Under the pieces are notes generated by a model. The model made no database searches. It saw nothing but the letters and a program-made list of their open reading frames with translations, and was not told the origin of the DNA. From Alteromonas sp. IB21 (GTDB taxonomy: Bacteria; Pseudomonadota; Gammaproteobacteria; Enterobacterales; Alteromonadaceae): a stretch of 64,000 nucleotides of DNA. Shown here piece by piece: positions 38,678 to 46,534 of this stretch. The stretch's first letter is position 1. Every line of letters starts with the position of its first letter. Location: positions 22,840 to 86,839 of the forward strand of contig NZ_JAEFCD010000014.1 of assembly GCF_016405965.1 (NCBI RefSeq). The letters are read 5' to 3'. The translations under genes and the position numbers were made by a program.

Positions 38678-39658
38678 ATACTGCTCCGTTTAAATTAGTC
38701 GTTGACCATCGTTGTCGATTAGATGTGTGCCTTCTTCTTTAGCAAAAACTTTCGAGGCCACAGAGGAAAATTAATTAAAGCGCTTTGCTCACGCGTTAGC
38801 GTTTTACTGTTTCGCTCACACTCTTAAAGATGTCTTCACCATCGCTCATCGTGAAGATGTAAAAGCCACGAAGTCGTAATCATGAGCAAATATGCAAACA
38901 ATAGGCCTAATCACAAAAATTGCGCGCTTGAGCATCAAGTCAAAATGAATTCGTTTGTCACTTAGTCATCTAGTAGCCCTAATTCAGCTATTGCCAAACC
39001 TATTATGAGGACAGCTTCTCAGGTGAAAAGATGAGCAGAGTTTAATAAATAAGTTGTACACATATTCAACGCTTACTTACTCGATCAACGCTATTTTATA
39101 TTGCGAAAAAATCATCAGTGACAGTGCATTTCTTGGTGTCATTTCTGGATGTCATTTCTGGACACCCACTTAAATCTTTTAGTGGATTGAAACAAAATCA
39201 TATTTCTCAAAAGTCTCCCTCTCACTTTAAAGCGGAGTTTTGAGTGTCTGTCCACGTCTGTACTTTCGTACATGGATCACGTGCATGTTTTGGACACCCA
39301 CTTAAACCTTTTTCGGTTGGCTTCAAACTACTTTTCTTAAGTGGCTGTCCCTTACTTTAAAGTAAAGCTTTGAGTGTCTGTCCACTTCTGTACTTTCGTG
39401 CATCGAAATCTAAGGTGGTCAAATGCGCTACACGTTAGTAGATGACGCTATTAAACTCATTTTTACACCACAAAGTTGACTTACGCCACTCTAGAAAAAA
39501 CGCTATCCTTATGTTTTTATTATATTTTAAATAATGGCACGCAACGTGATGATTAATGTGATAAGTAACATTGAATTAAAACTCGATAGTTAAATGACTA
39601 ACACGATGAAATAATTGTGTTATCTCAAATATATAAAAACCGTTAAGGATATAAGAAT
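38678..39658. other. Nearly 1 kb gene-free region with a repeat cluster
   Basis: No convincing coding frame on either strand. TCTTCAC/GTGAAGA at about 38833-38857 could form a hairpin. The right half holds the repeat cluster described at 39160-39405. The last 200 bases are AT-rich and presumably hold the promoter of the lipoprotein gene at 39659. Confidence 0.55.
39160..39405. repeat. Cluster of dispersed-motif copies in both orientations
   Basis: Forward variants GGACACCCACTTAA lie at 39160 and 39292. Reverse copies lie at 39242 (GAGTGTCTGTCC), 39337 (TTAAGTGGCTGTCC) and 39372 (GAGTGTCTGTCC). Two of the reverse copies are followed within five bases by CTGTACTTTCGT, the reverse complement of the AAAGTACAG half seen at 10907-11058. 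The arrangement therefore repeats a roughly 120-base block: forward variant, then reverse motif plus CTGTACTTTCGT. Confidence 0.85.
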
Positions 39659-40330
39659 ATGAAAAAGTCTATTTTCGCCTCAACAGCTCTATTGCTTTCG
39701 GCATCTCTGCTTTCAGGCTGCGTTATACACGTGGGGAATGCTAGTGCATTGGATGGCAGTGACTTAAGCTCTATTCTAGGCAATATAGACATTGCAGAAG
39801 GAAAGCATGCCGGCGATATTTCTTCGGTAAACGGCAATGTTGAGATTAGCGACAATGCGGGTGCTGACGAAGTCAACATTGTTAATGGCAACCTTGAAAT
39901 GGGTAGTCATGTGACTGTCCGAAATATTGATATCGTCAATGGAAATGTGAGTGCATCGTCTCATTTAACTGTGCTTAAAGACGTAGAGACTGTAAATGGG
40001 AACGTGACGCTTCCTTCTCAAAGTAGCATTGGTGGCAGTGTTGAAACAGTAAATGGTGATATCACTGCAGTTGATTCAAAAATTGAGAAACACATCAAAA
40101 CGTTAAACGGTGATATTACGCTTTCTGGTAATTCTCACGTACATGGCGATATTATTTACAGAGAGAATGAAAGCTCATGGGGAAGCAAATCTGACGACAA
40201 ACCTACGTTGTCTATAAGCGCTTCAGTTACTGTTGAAGGCAATATTATTTTAAAACGCCCTGTCAATTTAGATATTGAGAGCGAAGCGTTAAAACAAAAA
40301 GTCGTTGTAAGCTATGGTAGTGCGCAGTAA
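39659..40330 (+). CDS. Lipoprotein with 18-19 residue VNGN/D beta-solenoid-like repeats
   Basis: A 223-residue lipoprotein: the lipobox LLSGC places Cys21 as the first mature residue. The body has six consecutive repeats of 18-19 residues, each starting with (S/I/T)(V/L)NG(N/D)(V/I/L). A non-repeat C-terminal segment follows. Regular short repeats with alternating hydrophobic positions suggest a right-handed beta-solenoid, like polymer-forming (bactofilin-like) or DUF4097-type proteins. Function unknown; probably attached to the outer membrane. AGGATAT precedes the ATG. Confidence 0.75.
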   Translation: MKKSIFASTALLLSASLLSGCVIHVGNASALDGSDLSSILGNIDIAEGKHAGDISSVNGNVEISDNAGADEVNIVNGNLEMGSHVTVRNIDIVNGNVSASSHLTVLKDVETVNGNVTLPSQSSIGGSVETVNGDITAVDSKIEKHIKTLNGDITLSGNSHVHGDIIYRENESSWGSKSDDKPTLSISASVTVEGNIILKRPVNLDIESEALKQKVVVSYGSAQ

Positions 40331-40369
40331 CGTATCGACATTACTTTATAGTACCGTGTTCAAAACCTT

Positions 40370-40936
40370 ATGACCGAACAAGAAAAGATGCTCGCTGGCG
40401 ATTTTTACTACCCGTCAGACAAATCATTAACGGCATTGCGTAAGCAATGCCGTATTCAATTAGACGAGCTCAATGCGACCTGTCAAAGTGACCATAAAAA
40501 GCGTACCAGACTATTAAAAGCGCTTTTCGGTTCGACTGGAAAAAGGCTTTACATTGAGTCTTCGTTTAAATGCGATTACGGTGAAAACATCTATGTAGGC
40601 GAAAATTTCTACGCCAATTTCAATTGCGTTATTTTAGATGCGGCCAAAGTAACCATTGGCGATAACTGTATGATCGCACCTCAAGTCGGGCTCTATACCG
40701 CTACCCATCCAATTGACCCAGTTCAACGGGCTACAGGAATTGAGTTTGCTAAACCCATAACCATTGGTGATAACTGCTGGATTGGTGGAATGGCTGTTAT
40801 AAACCCTGGCGTGAGCCTAGGGGATAACGTGGTTGTCGCCTCAGGTTCTGTGGTCACTAAATCCTTTGGCGACAATGTGGTTATTGGAGGCAACCCAGCC
40901 AGAATTCTTAGACGCATTGAAATAGAAAAGAATTAA
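40370..40936 (+). CDS. maa: Hexapeptide-repeat sugar O-acetyltransferase (maltose acetyltransferase-like)
   Basis: A 188-residue acetyl-CoA transferase of the LacA/Maa/NodL type. The N-terminal Mac domain (KMLAGDFYYPSDKSL) is followed by left-handed beta-helix hexapeptide repeats and the catalytic His in LYTATHPIDP. GDNCWIGGMAVINPGV and VIGGNPARILRRI complete the fold. The natural acceptor sugar is not known. It starts 39 bases after the lipoprotein gene and may be cotranscribed. Confidence 0.85.
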   Translation: MTEQEKMLAGDFYYPSDKSLTALRKQCRIQLDELNATCQSDHKKRTRLLKALFGSTGKRLYIESSFKCDYGENIYVGENFYANFNCVILDAAKVTIGDNCMIAPQVGLYTATHPIDPVQRATGIEFAKPITIGDNCWIGGMAVINPGVSLGDNVVVASGSVVTKSFGDNVVIGGNPARILRRIEIEKN

Positions 40937-41000
40937 ACGCGCTTAGGGCGTTATTGCGAGCAGCTCGAAGCTTACCCTCGTTTCCTCAACTCAATGTTTT

Positions 41001-41029
41001 GCCGCCTAAAATTAACATTTTGAGGCGGC
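41001..41029. terminator. Hairpin between convergent maa and dkgB
   Basis: GCCGCCT and AGGCGGC, extended by AAAT/ATTT, form a stem with a short loop between two convergent stop codons. No strong U-tract in either direction. Confidence 0.55.
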
Positions 41030-41091
41030 GGCATGCAAAGCTAACCTACTGCTTCGTTAATCAACTCAACAGCCATAATGGCGGGATGAGC

Positions 41092-41895
41092 TTAATCCCA
41101 GACAGGCGCGAAGTCTGGATCAACAATACGTTCACCATTGTCTAAATCGTCGACAAGCGCTAGCTCCTCATCGGTTAGGTGCACACCACCATAAGCTAGA
41201 TTTTCCGCTAAGTGCTGTTTACTGGTTGATGATGGGATAGCGTAAATGTGACGTTTTTCCATCCACGCCAATACCACTTGTGCCGGAGTTGCATCATGAT
41301 TTTGAGCAATTCGCTTCAGCGTTTCATCCTTCATGACTTTCCCCACCGCGAATGGCATATAAGCGGTCGCTCGGATACCTTTTTCTTTGCAGGCGTCCAC
41401 TACCTTTTTGTTTTGCATGAAGGGGTGGATCTCAATTTGATTGGTATACACTTCGCCTTTGCCCAAAATACTTTCTGCTTTGTCTAGCAGGTCAATGGTA
41501 AAGTTTGACACACCGATGTGTCGCGTCAAGCCGTCTGCTTTTGCTTGCGCAAGACTTCCCAAATAACTCTCTAACGTGATGTCATTTCCAGGATAGGGCC
41601 AGTGGATAAGCAGTAAATCAACGTATTCTAGCTTCAATTTTTCCAAACTTTCATGCACGCTTGGAACAAAATGAGCGTCCCCCAATGACTCATGCCACAC
41701 TTTCGTCGTTACAAAAAGCGAGTTTCTGTCTAAGCCACTGGTCTTAATCGCGTCTCCGACTTCTGCTTCATTTCCGTAAAACTGGGCGGTGTCTATGTGT
41801 CTAAAACCAACATCTAGCGCCTTACTGACTGACTCTCGGGCTTCCTCACCTTCTAAACGAAAGGTTCCCATTCCTAACTGAGGCATGTCTTTCAT
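41092..41895 (-). CDS. dkgB: Aldo/keto reductase, 2,5-diketo-D-gluconate reductase B-like
   Basis: A 267-residue NADPH-dependent aldo/keto reductase. The catalytic tetrad is visible: Asp and Tyr in DTAQFYGNEAEVG, Lys in TTKVW and His in LLIHWPYPG. The NADPH end is IPSSTSKQHLAENL. Similarity runs the full length of E. coli DkgB, which reduces diketogluconate and methylglyoxal. AAGGAG lies six bases before the chosen ATG at 41895; the ATG at 41901 directly abuts that site and is less likely. Confidence 0.87.
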   Translation of the reverse strand: MKDMPQLGMGTFRLEGEEARESVSKALDVGFRHIDTAQFYGNEAEVGDAIKTSGLDRNSLFVTTKVWHESLGDAHFVPSVHESLEKLKLEYVDLLLIHWPYPGNDITLESYLGSLAQAKADGLTRHIGVSNFTIDLLDKAESILGKGEVYTNQIEIHPFMQNKKVVDACKEKGIRATAYMPFAVGKVMKDETLKRIAQNHDATPAQVVLAWMEKRHIYAIPSSTSKQHLAENLAYGGVHLTDEELALVDDLDNGERIVDPDFAPVWD

Positions 41896-42062
41896 TACCA
41901 TCTCCTTTTCCGTGTCTTAGACATCCGCTACGTCAAGTAGCACATTCATATTTTGCTACGGCAGGTTTCGCAAAGAAGATCGGTATAAACGCGCTTTAAA
42001 ATAACGCCGTAAAAAAGAAATGATAAACATTTGGTGAATAATCGATAAGCGGAAGACATAAA

Positions 42063-42089
42063 AAAGCCGCTAGCGTAACTGGCGGCTTT
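42063..42089 (-). terminator. Intrinsic terminator of the scpA-scpB-rluB unit
   Basis: On the minus strand AAAGCCGC and GCGGCTTT form an eight-pair stem followed by a run of T residues, 30 bases past the rluB stop. Confidence 0.85.
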
Positions 42090-42118
42090 GTTAGCGTTGT
42101 ATTGAAGTGGGTTGTTCG

Positions 42119-43015
42119 CTATTTGCGTTTTGCTGGGCGCCCAGCACGTTTACTTAAGCCTTGTTGCTTACGTACTTTATGCTTTTTAACCGAGCGGCGC
42201 ATGCGACTTAAACGCGCGTGATCAAGTTTGCCCTGCCGCACGTTGATCATGGTTTGCGTTTCATCTGGCAGTTGAACATGACTGCGTAGCGCGTTTACAT
42301 CTTCTAAGCCAAGCTCAACCCACGCACCTTGAGGCAAACGTTTTTGAAGCTCTATCGGGCCATACTTAACACGGATCAGTCGGCTAACCTGAACACCTTG
42401 TGATTCCCATAGCCGACGTACTTCACGATTACGACCTTCTTTTAACGTCACGTTATACCAGCGGTTCATGCTTTCATCTTCAGCATGTTGTGGGGTTGGA
42501 GCGCCAGAGATGGTAAGGAACTTGGCTTCACCATCTTCGAGCTCAACGCCTTTTTGCAAAGTATGCAGTGTTTTACCCGTTACTTCACCGAATACGCGAA
42601 CGGCATATTCGCGCTCTACTTCGCATTTAGGATGCATCAGGCGGTTTGCTAATTCACCATCATTGGTAAATAACAGCAGGCCGCTAGTGTTCATATCTAA
42701 GCGACCCACCGTGATCCAACGGCCCAATCGAATAGCTGGCAATCTGTCAAATACCGTGTCGCGCCCTTCTGGATCATGACGGCTACATAGTTCACCTTCA
42801 GGCTTGTTGTACATTAGAACACGGCATACCGGCTGTTCAGTTTGACGAGACAATAGATGTCCATCTACTCGAATTTGTGCGGTGTGGTCAACTCTATCCC
42901 CGAGGGTTGCTTTGGTGCCATCGACCGATACTCGGCCTTCTTCAATCCAACGTTCCATTTCTCGTCGCGAGCCTAGCCCTTGGTTAGCCAGTACTTTTTG
43001 CAACTTTTCAGTCAT
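42119..43015 (-). CDS. rluB: 23S rRNA pseudouridine(2605) synthase RluB
   Basis: Isomerises U2605 of 23S rRNA. It has an N-terminal S4 RNA-binding domain (about 3-60), the catalytic Asp in [16 protein letters not shown], and [13 protein letters not shown] typical of the RsuA/RluB group. The C-terminus is a basic tail rich in Lys and Arg, as in RluB. At 298 residues it is normal length. It follows scpB by 39 bases in the same direction, as in other gammaproteobacteria. Confidence 0.94.
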   Translation of the reverse strand: MTEKLQKVLANQGLGSRREMERWIEEGRVSVDGTKATLGDRVDHTAQIRVDGHLLSRQTEQPVCRVLMYNKPEGELCSRHDPEGRDTVFDRLPAIRLGRWITVGRLDMNTSGLLLFTNDGELANRLMHPKCEVEREYAVRVFGEVTGKTLHTLQKGVELEDGEAKFLTISGAPTPQHAEDESMNRWYNVTLKEGRNREVRRLWESQGVQVSRLIRVKYGPIELQKRLPQGAWVELGLEDVNALRSHVQLPDETQTMINVRQGKLDHARLSRMRRSVKKHKVRKQQGLSKRAGRPAKRK

Positions 43016-43054
43016 GGTTTTTCACTCTTAATTGCTTGTTTACGGTCGCACGGT

Positions 43055-43648
43055 CTATTCAGACGGTGCCTCATTTAACACCTTAAGCGGCGAGTCTGAC
43101 GCAATACTTTCGGCCATATTTTCAAAAGCATTAACATTGGGCAAATCGCTCAATGACGCCATTGAAAAGTAGTCTAAAAAGCCTTTCGTGGTAGCATAAA
43201 GTGCAGGTCGCCCCGGCACTTCTTTGTGGCCAACTACCTTAATCCAGTCTCGTTCTGTGAGTGTCTTTATAATATTACTGCTTACCGCTACACCTCTTAC
43301 CTGCTCAATTTCTCCGCGGGTTATAGGTTGACGATAGGCAATAAGCGCAAGTGTCTCAAGCATTGCTCTTGAGTACTTAGGCGCATTTTCTTGCCATAAT
43401 TTACTTAACCACGGGCTTAATGCATCTAATGATTGAAAGCGATAGCCACTCGCTACTTCTACTAACTGAATGCCTCGAGGTTGATAATCTAACTTTAGTT
43501 CGTTAATTACCTTACTCAAAGTTCTATCAGCCACGGTGAACTCATTAAGCACCGTTTCTTTCAACTGCTGCTTTGTTACAGGCGTGTCGGCCACAAATAT
43601 TGCGGCCTCGACCAATTGTTTTAGCTGCGCCGTGTTAATTTTCTTCAT
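43055..43648 (-). CDS. scpB: Segregation and condensation protein B
   Basis: Winged-helix partner in the SMC-ScpAB condensin complex. It begins with LKQLVEAAIFVADTPVT and contains the family motif LETLALIAYRQPITRGEIEQVRGV. The 197-residue protein starts inside the end of scpA (14-base overlap), so the two are translationally coupled. Confidence 0.93.
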   Translation of the reverse strand: MKKINTAQLKQLVEAAIFVADTPVTKQQLKETVLNEFTVADRTLSKVINELKLDYQPRGIQLVEVASGYRFQSLDALSPWLSKLWQENAPKYSRAMLETLALIAYRQPITRGEIEQVRGVAVSSNIIKTLTERDWIKVVGHKEVPGRPALYATTKGFLDYFSMASLSDLPNVNAFENMAESIASDSPLKVLNEAPSE

Positions 43649-44498
43649 GCGAACCTAATTTTACATGAATTTTTGCATAAGGACCTGCCTGAATGCACAA
43701 AATTAGCTGTTCTTTTACTAATTCTAAAATTGCTAAGAAGCAAACCACCACACCGGCCTTTCCCTCTTCAATGGTGAAAAGGCGTTCGAGTGGCGTATAT
43801 TCTGCGGACGTAAGCAACGATAAGATAAGCGACATGCGCTCTCGCGTGCTTAAGGCCTCTCTTTCAATAGTATGGTGTTCAAACGCTTCAGCCCTTTTCA
43901 TCGCTGTGCTAAATGCCAGCACTATCTCAGCTAAAGATACGTTAGGCTCAACACGAATTGGCGCGACATTCTCACTGACTTCCACGTGTGCTTTAAACAC
44001 ATCCCTTTCAAGTCGGGGCTGAATATCCAAGTCCTCCGCGGCCTGTTTCACCAATTCATATTCTTTTAAACGCCTGATTAATTCGGCCCGAGGATCGTCT
44101 TCTTCTTCACTGTCTTCACTGTGCTTTGGTAATAATAGACGAGACTTTATTTCGGCCAGAATAGCGGCCATCAATAGATACTCTGCTGCCAGCTCTAGTT
44201 TTAGCGCCATCATGGCGTCTACATACTCCATATACTGCTTGGTAACGGCGGCGATTGGCAGCGTAGTGATATCAAATTTTTGCTTACGGATTAAATACAA
44301 CAGTAAGTCGAGAGGTCCTTCGAAAGTTTCAAGAATAACTTCTAGGGCGTCGGGAGGGATGAACAAATCTTCCGGTTTTTCAATAAGCGCTTCGCCATTA
44401 ATAAACGCAAGCGGAAGCGGTTGCTGAACAGGTGCCGCAAGCCCTTTGTCAAGAGGCGCTTCTTTATTGTTATTATTTTTATTAATTAGTTCAGACAC
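43635..44498 (-). CDS. scpA: Segregation and condensation protein A
   Basis: Kleisin subunit of the SMC-ScpAB complex. After a variable N-terminus the SMC-binding segment ETFEGPLDLLLYLIRKQKFDI is clear, followed by helical repeats and the C-terminal winged helix. The start is a GTG at 44498 with AGGA very close upstream; no better in-frame start exists before the conserved region. It is 287 residues long and first in the scpA-scpB-rluB unit. Confidence 0.92.
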   Translation of the reverse strand: MSELINKNNNNKEAPLDKGLAAPVQQPLPLAFINGEALIEKPEDLFIPPDALEVILETFEGPLDLLLYLIRKQKFDITTLPIAAVTKQYMEYVDAMMALKLELAAEYLLMAAILAEIKSRLLLPKHSEDSEEEDDPRAELIRRLKEYELVKQAAEDLDIQPRLERDVFKAHVEVSENVAPIRVEPNVSLAEIVLAFSTAMKRAEAFEHHTIEREALSTRERMSLILSLLTSAEYTPLERLFTIEEGKAGVVVCFLAILELVKEQLILCIQAGPYAKIHVKLGSHEEN

Positions 44499-44614
44499 AG
44501 TCCTACAACCGTTTTTACATGCTGCCGCAGCGATTATTATTTGGTTCTAACGTTCACTCATTAACGTCATATGCCTGTTTCGCCATTTTCTTAAACGTGC
44601 CGTTCACCCATTAG

Positions 44615-45235
44615 TTATTCAAAAGGAGACGGGTCACCAGTACCATGACGTAAAATAACGGGTGTATCTTCTGATAAATCAATCACAGTTGTAGGATGTT
44701 CGCCAATATAACCTCCGTGAATGATAAGCCCGACTTGCTTTTCTAAATTATCTCGAATCACGTCAGGGTCTGATTCAGCCATGGTGTTGCCTGGCAAAAT
44801 CAAAGACGTAGACATCAACGGCTCGCCAAGTTCTTCCAGTAATGCTAGCGCAATGGCGTTATCCGGCACGCGGATCCCAATGGTTTTGCGTTTGGGATTC
44901 TGTAAGCGCTTCGGTACTTCTCGCGTTGCTTTTAGCACAAACGTATAGTGACCTGGCGTATTGTTCTTTATCTGCCTAAAGGCAGTGTTATCAACCTTGG
45001 CATAAATTGATAGCTCTGACATATCACGACACATCAAAGTAAAATTGTGGTCTTTATCTATTTGACGGATGCGGCAAAGCTGCTCTAACGCCTTCTTGTC
45101 TTCCATTTGACAGCCTATGGCGTAGCCTGAGTCTGTGGGGTAGACCACAACCGCCCCCTCGCGAATTAGCTCGCATGCTTGGCTTATCAGGCGTTTTTGC
45201 GGGTTATCTGGGTGTACATAAAAAAATTGACTCAT
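44615..45235 (-). CDS. yciO: YciO/Sua5-family (YrdC-domain) protein
   Basis: YrdC-like fold that binds ATP and RNA; relatives make threonylcarbamoyl-adenylate, but the role of YciO itself is less clear. It begins SQFFYVHPDNPQKRLI, with VVYPTDSGYAIGCQM and KRKTIGIRVPDN. The ATG at 45235 has an AAGGA site and gives 206 residues, as in E. coli YciO; the frame stays open upstream but without homology. It lies next to rnm and near rluB, a conserved order. Confidence 0.9.
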   Translation of the reverse strand: MSQFFYVHPDNPQKRLISQACELIREGAVVVYPTDSGYAIGCQMEDKKALEQLCRIRQIDKDHNFTLMCRDMSELSIYAKVDNTAFRQIKNNTPGHYTFVLKATREVPKRLQNPKRKTIGIRVPDNAIALALLEELGEPLMSTSLILPGNTMAESDPDVIRDNLEKQVGLIIHGGYIGEHPTTVIDLSEDTPVILRHGTGDPSPFE

Positions 45236-45398
45236 GATTACTTCCTTTTCTAAAAAGCGTTTTTCAACAGATTTGCGTTGTACGCTTTTTATGCTTGTCT
45301 CTATAGACATTGGTTGACCGAGCAACGACTTTTTATCGCTTTACTTCTATCAACTACTCATTTCTACTGCTACCGCTCACGTCTAACTATAGATTTGC

Positions 45399-46268
45399 TC
45401 ACGGCGCAGTTTCAAGCCCTTTTATCTGCAGCCAATCGTGCCAGATAGGCGTTAGTTGGCTATTAATTCCAAGGTTTTTACCTAACTCAGTCCAGCGAGA
45501 GGGGAAGTGAAAGTCAGAGCCTGCTGAAGCTAGCAAATTGTGAGTTTGTGCAATTTCATTGATAAGTTCTTGCTTAGTTTTGTTAATACCGGGGAACGCC
45601 GTTTCAATGGCATCACCACCAGATTGCGCAAACAGAGCAACCAAACGCCTTAACCATTTGGCCGTCATGTCGTAATGCGCAGGGTGCGCCAGCACTGCTT
45701 GGCCACCTGCATCGTGGATCCATTCAATTGCACTTTCTATACTTGGCCACTCGGCTTTTACCGCTGCCCGTTTACCTTTGCCCAAGTACTTTTTAAACGC
45801 AGCCTGCATTGTGGGCACGCCATAATTGTTCACTAACACTCGAGCAAAATGAGCACGTGTGACCTGCCCTACACCTGCTAGCGCTTTAGCTCGCGTTAAA
45901 ACGCCTTCAAACCCACATTTTTCAAGTTTATCAGCTATTTTTTCAGCGCGTGCCTCGCGGACTTGAGCTTGACCATTGAGGTGAGATAAGAACGTTGGGC
46001 ATTGTCTGTCTACGTTCAAGCCTACAATGTGGATATCAAAACCGTGCCAAGTAGTGGAAATTTCAACGCCGTCAATAATGGTTAAAGACCGCTTTTGTTT
46101 TGCTTGAGTGGCATGAGCCTCGTCCAGGCCCGCTACGGTGTCGTGGTCGGTAAGCGCAAGTACATCCACCTGCATGGTGTGAGCTCGAAGGATTAATTCT
46201 TCTGGCGTGAGATGGCCGTCTGAGTATTTTGTATGGCTATGTAAATCTATTTTCAAAGTAATATGCAA
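45399..46268 (-). CDS. rnm: PHP-domain phosphoesterase, 5'-3' exoribonuclease Rnm (TrpH/YciV)
   Basis: PHP metal-dependent phosphoesterase, related to E. coli Rnm, which trims RNA 5' ends and degrades pAp and oligoribonucleotides. The metal motifs are DLHSHTKYSDG, ALTDHDTVAG, DGVEIST, AHPAHYD and AGSDFHFP. The start is unclear: TTG at 46268 and TTG at 46256 are both in frame, and no ATG or good ribosome site precedes the first metal motif. It is transcribed away from the trp operon, as in many gammaproteobacteria. Confidence 0.9.
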   Translation of the reverse strand: MHITLKIDLHSHTKYSDGHLTPEELILRAHTMQVDVLALTDHDTVAGLDEAHATQAKQKRSLTIIDGVEISTTWHGFDIHIVGLNVDRQCPTFLSHLNGQAQVREARAEKIADKLEKCGFEGVLTRAKALAGVGQVTRAHFARVLVNNYGVPTMQAAFKKYLGKGKRAAVKAEWPSIESAIEWIHDAGGQAVLAHPAHYDMTAKWLRRLVALFAQSGGDAIETAFPGINKTKQELINEIAQTHNLLASAGSDFHFPSRWTELGKNLGINSQLTPIWHDWLQIKGLETAP

Positions 46269-46373
46269 ATTTTAGGTTGACACGAAAGGCAATTTGTTTT
46301 CTTCTATACGCACAAAGTATACGTACTAACAGCTTCAGATCCTATTGAAGTTTGAAAAAACAACGAGTAATTC

Positions 46374-46439
46374 ATGCATCCTTACAACAATTCTACCGCA
46401 ATGACAGTTGCAGCTTGGTGGTGGCACTCCCTAAATTAA
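46374..46439 (+). CDS. trpL: trp operon leader peptide with three tandem Trp codons
   Basis: A 21-residue reading frame, MHPYNNSTAMTVAAWWWHSLN, broken here only by its stop at 46437-46439. Three consecutive TGG codons lie at 46416-46424. A weak site (ACGAG) precedes the ATG; an internal ATG at 46401 would also include the Trp codons. Its position directly before a terminator hairpin and trpE identifies it as the attenuator sensor: when charged tRNA-Trp is scarce, ribosomes stall at the Trp codons. Confidence 0.85.
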   Translation: MHPYNNSTAMTVAAWWWHSLN

Positions 46440-46506
46440 CGGGCGGTGTGCACTGTAGTGCGTGAGTGAAAACACATAAAGGCCCGTTTATACGGGCCTT
46501 TTTTTT
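46425..46506 (+). promoter_or_regulatory. trp attenuator (regions 1-4 with terminator)
   Basis: The terminator is AAAGGCCCG pairing with CGGGCCTTT at 46478-46501, followed by eight T residues. Alternative pairings can be drawn. CACTCCC at 46425-46431, next to the Trp codons, pairs with GGGCGGTG at 46441-46448 (one bulge), giving the 1:2 pause stem. AACGGGC around 46438-46444 pairs with GCCCGTT at 46482-46488, giving the 2:3 antiterminator. This is the classical E. coli-type layout. Confidence 0.85.
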
Positions 46507-46534
46507 ATCTTTTTGCAATTGGAGAGTAGCAAAA

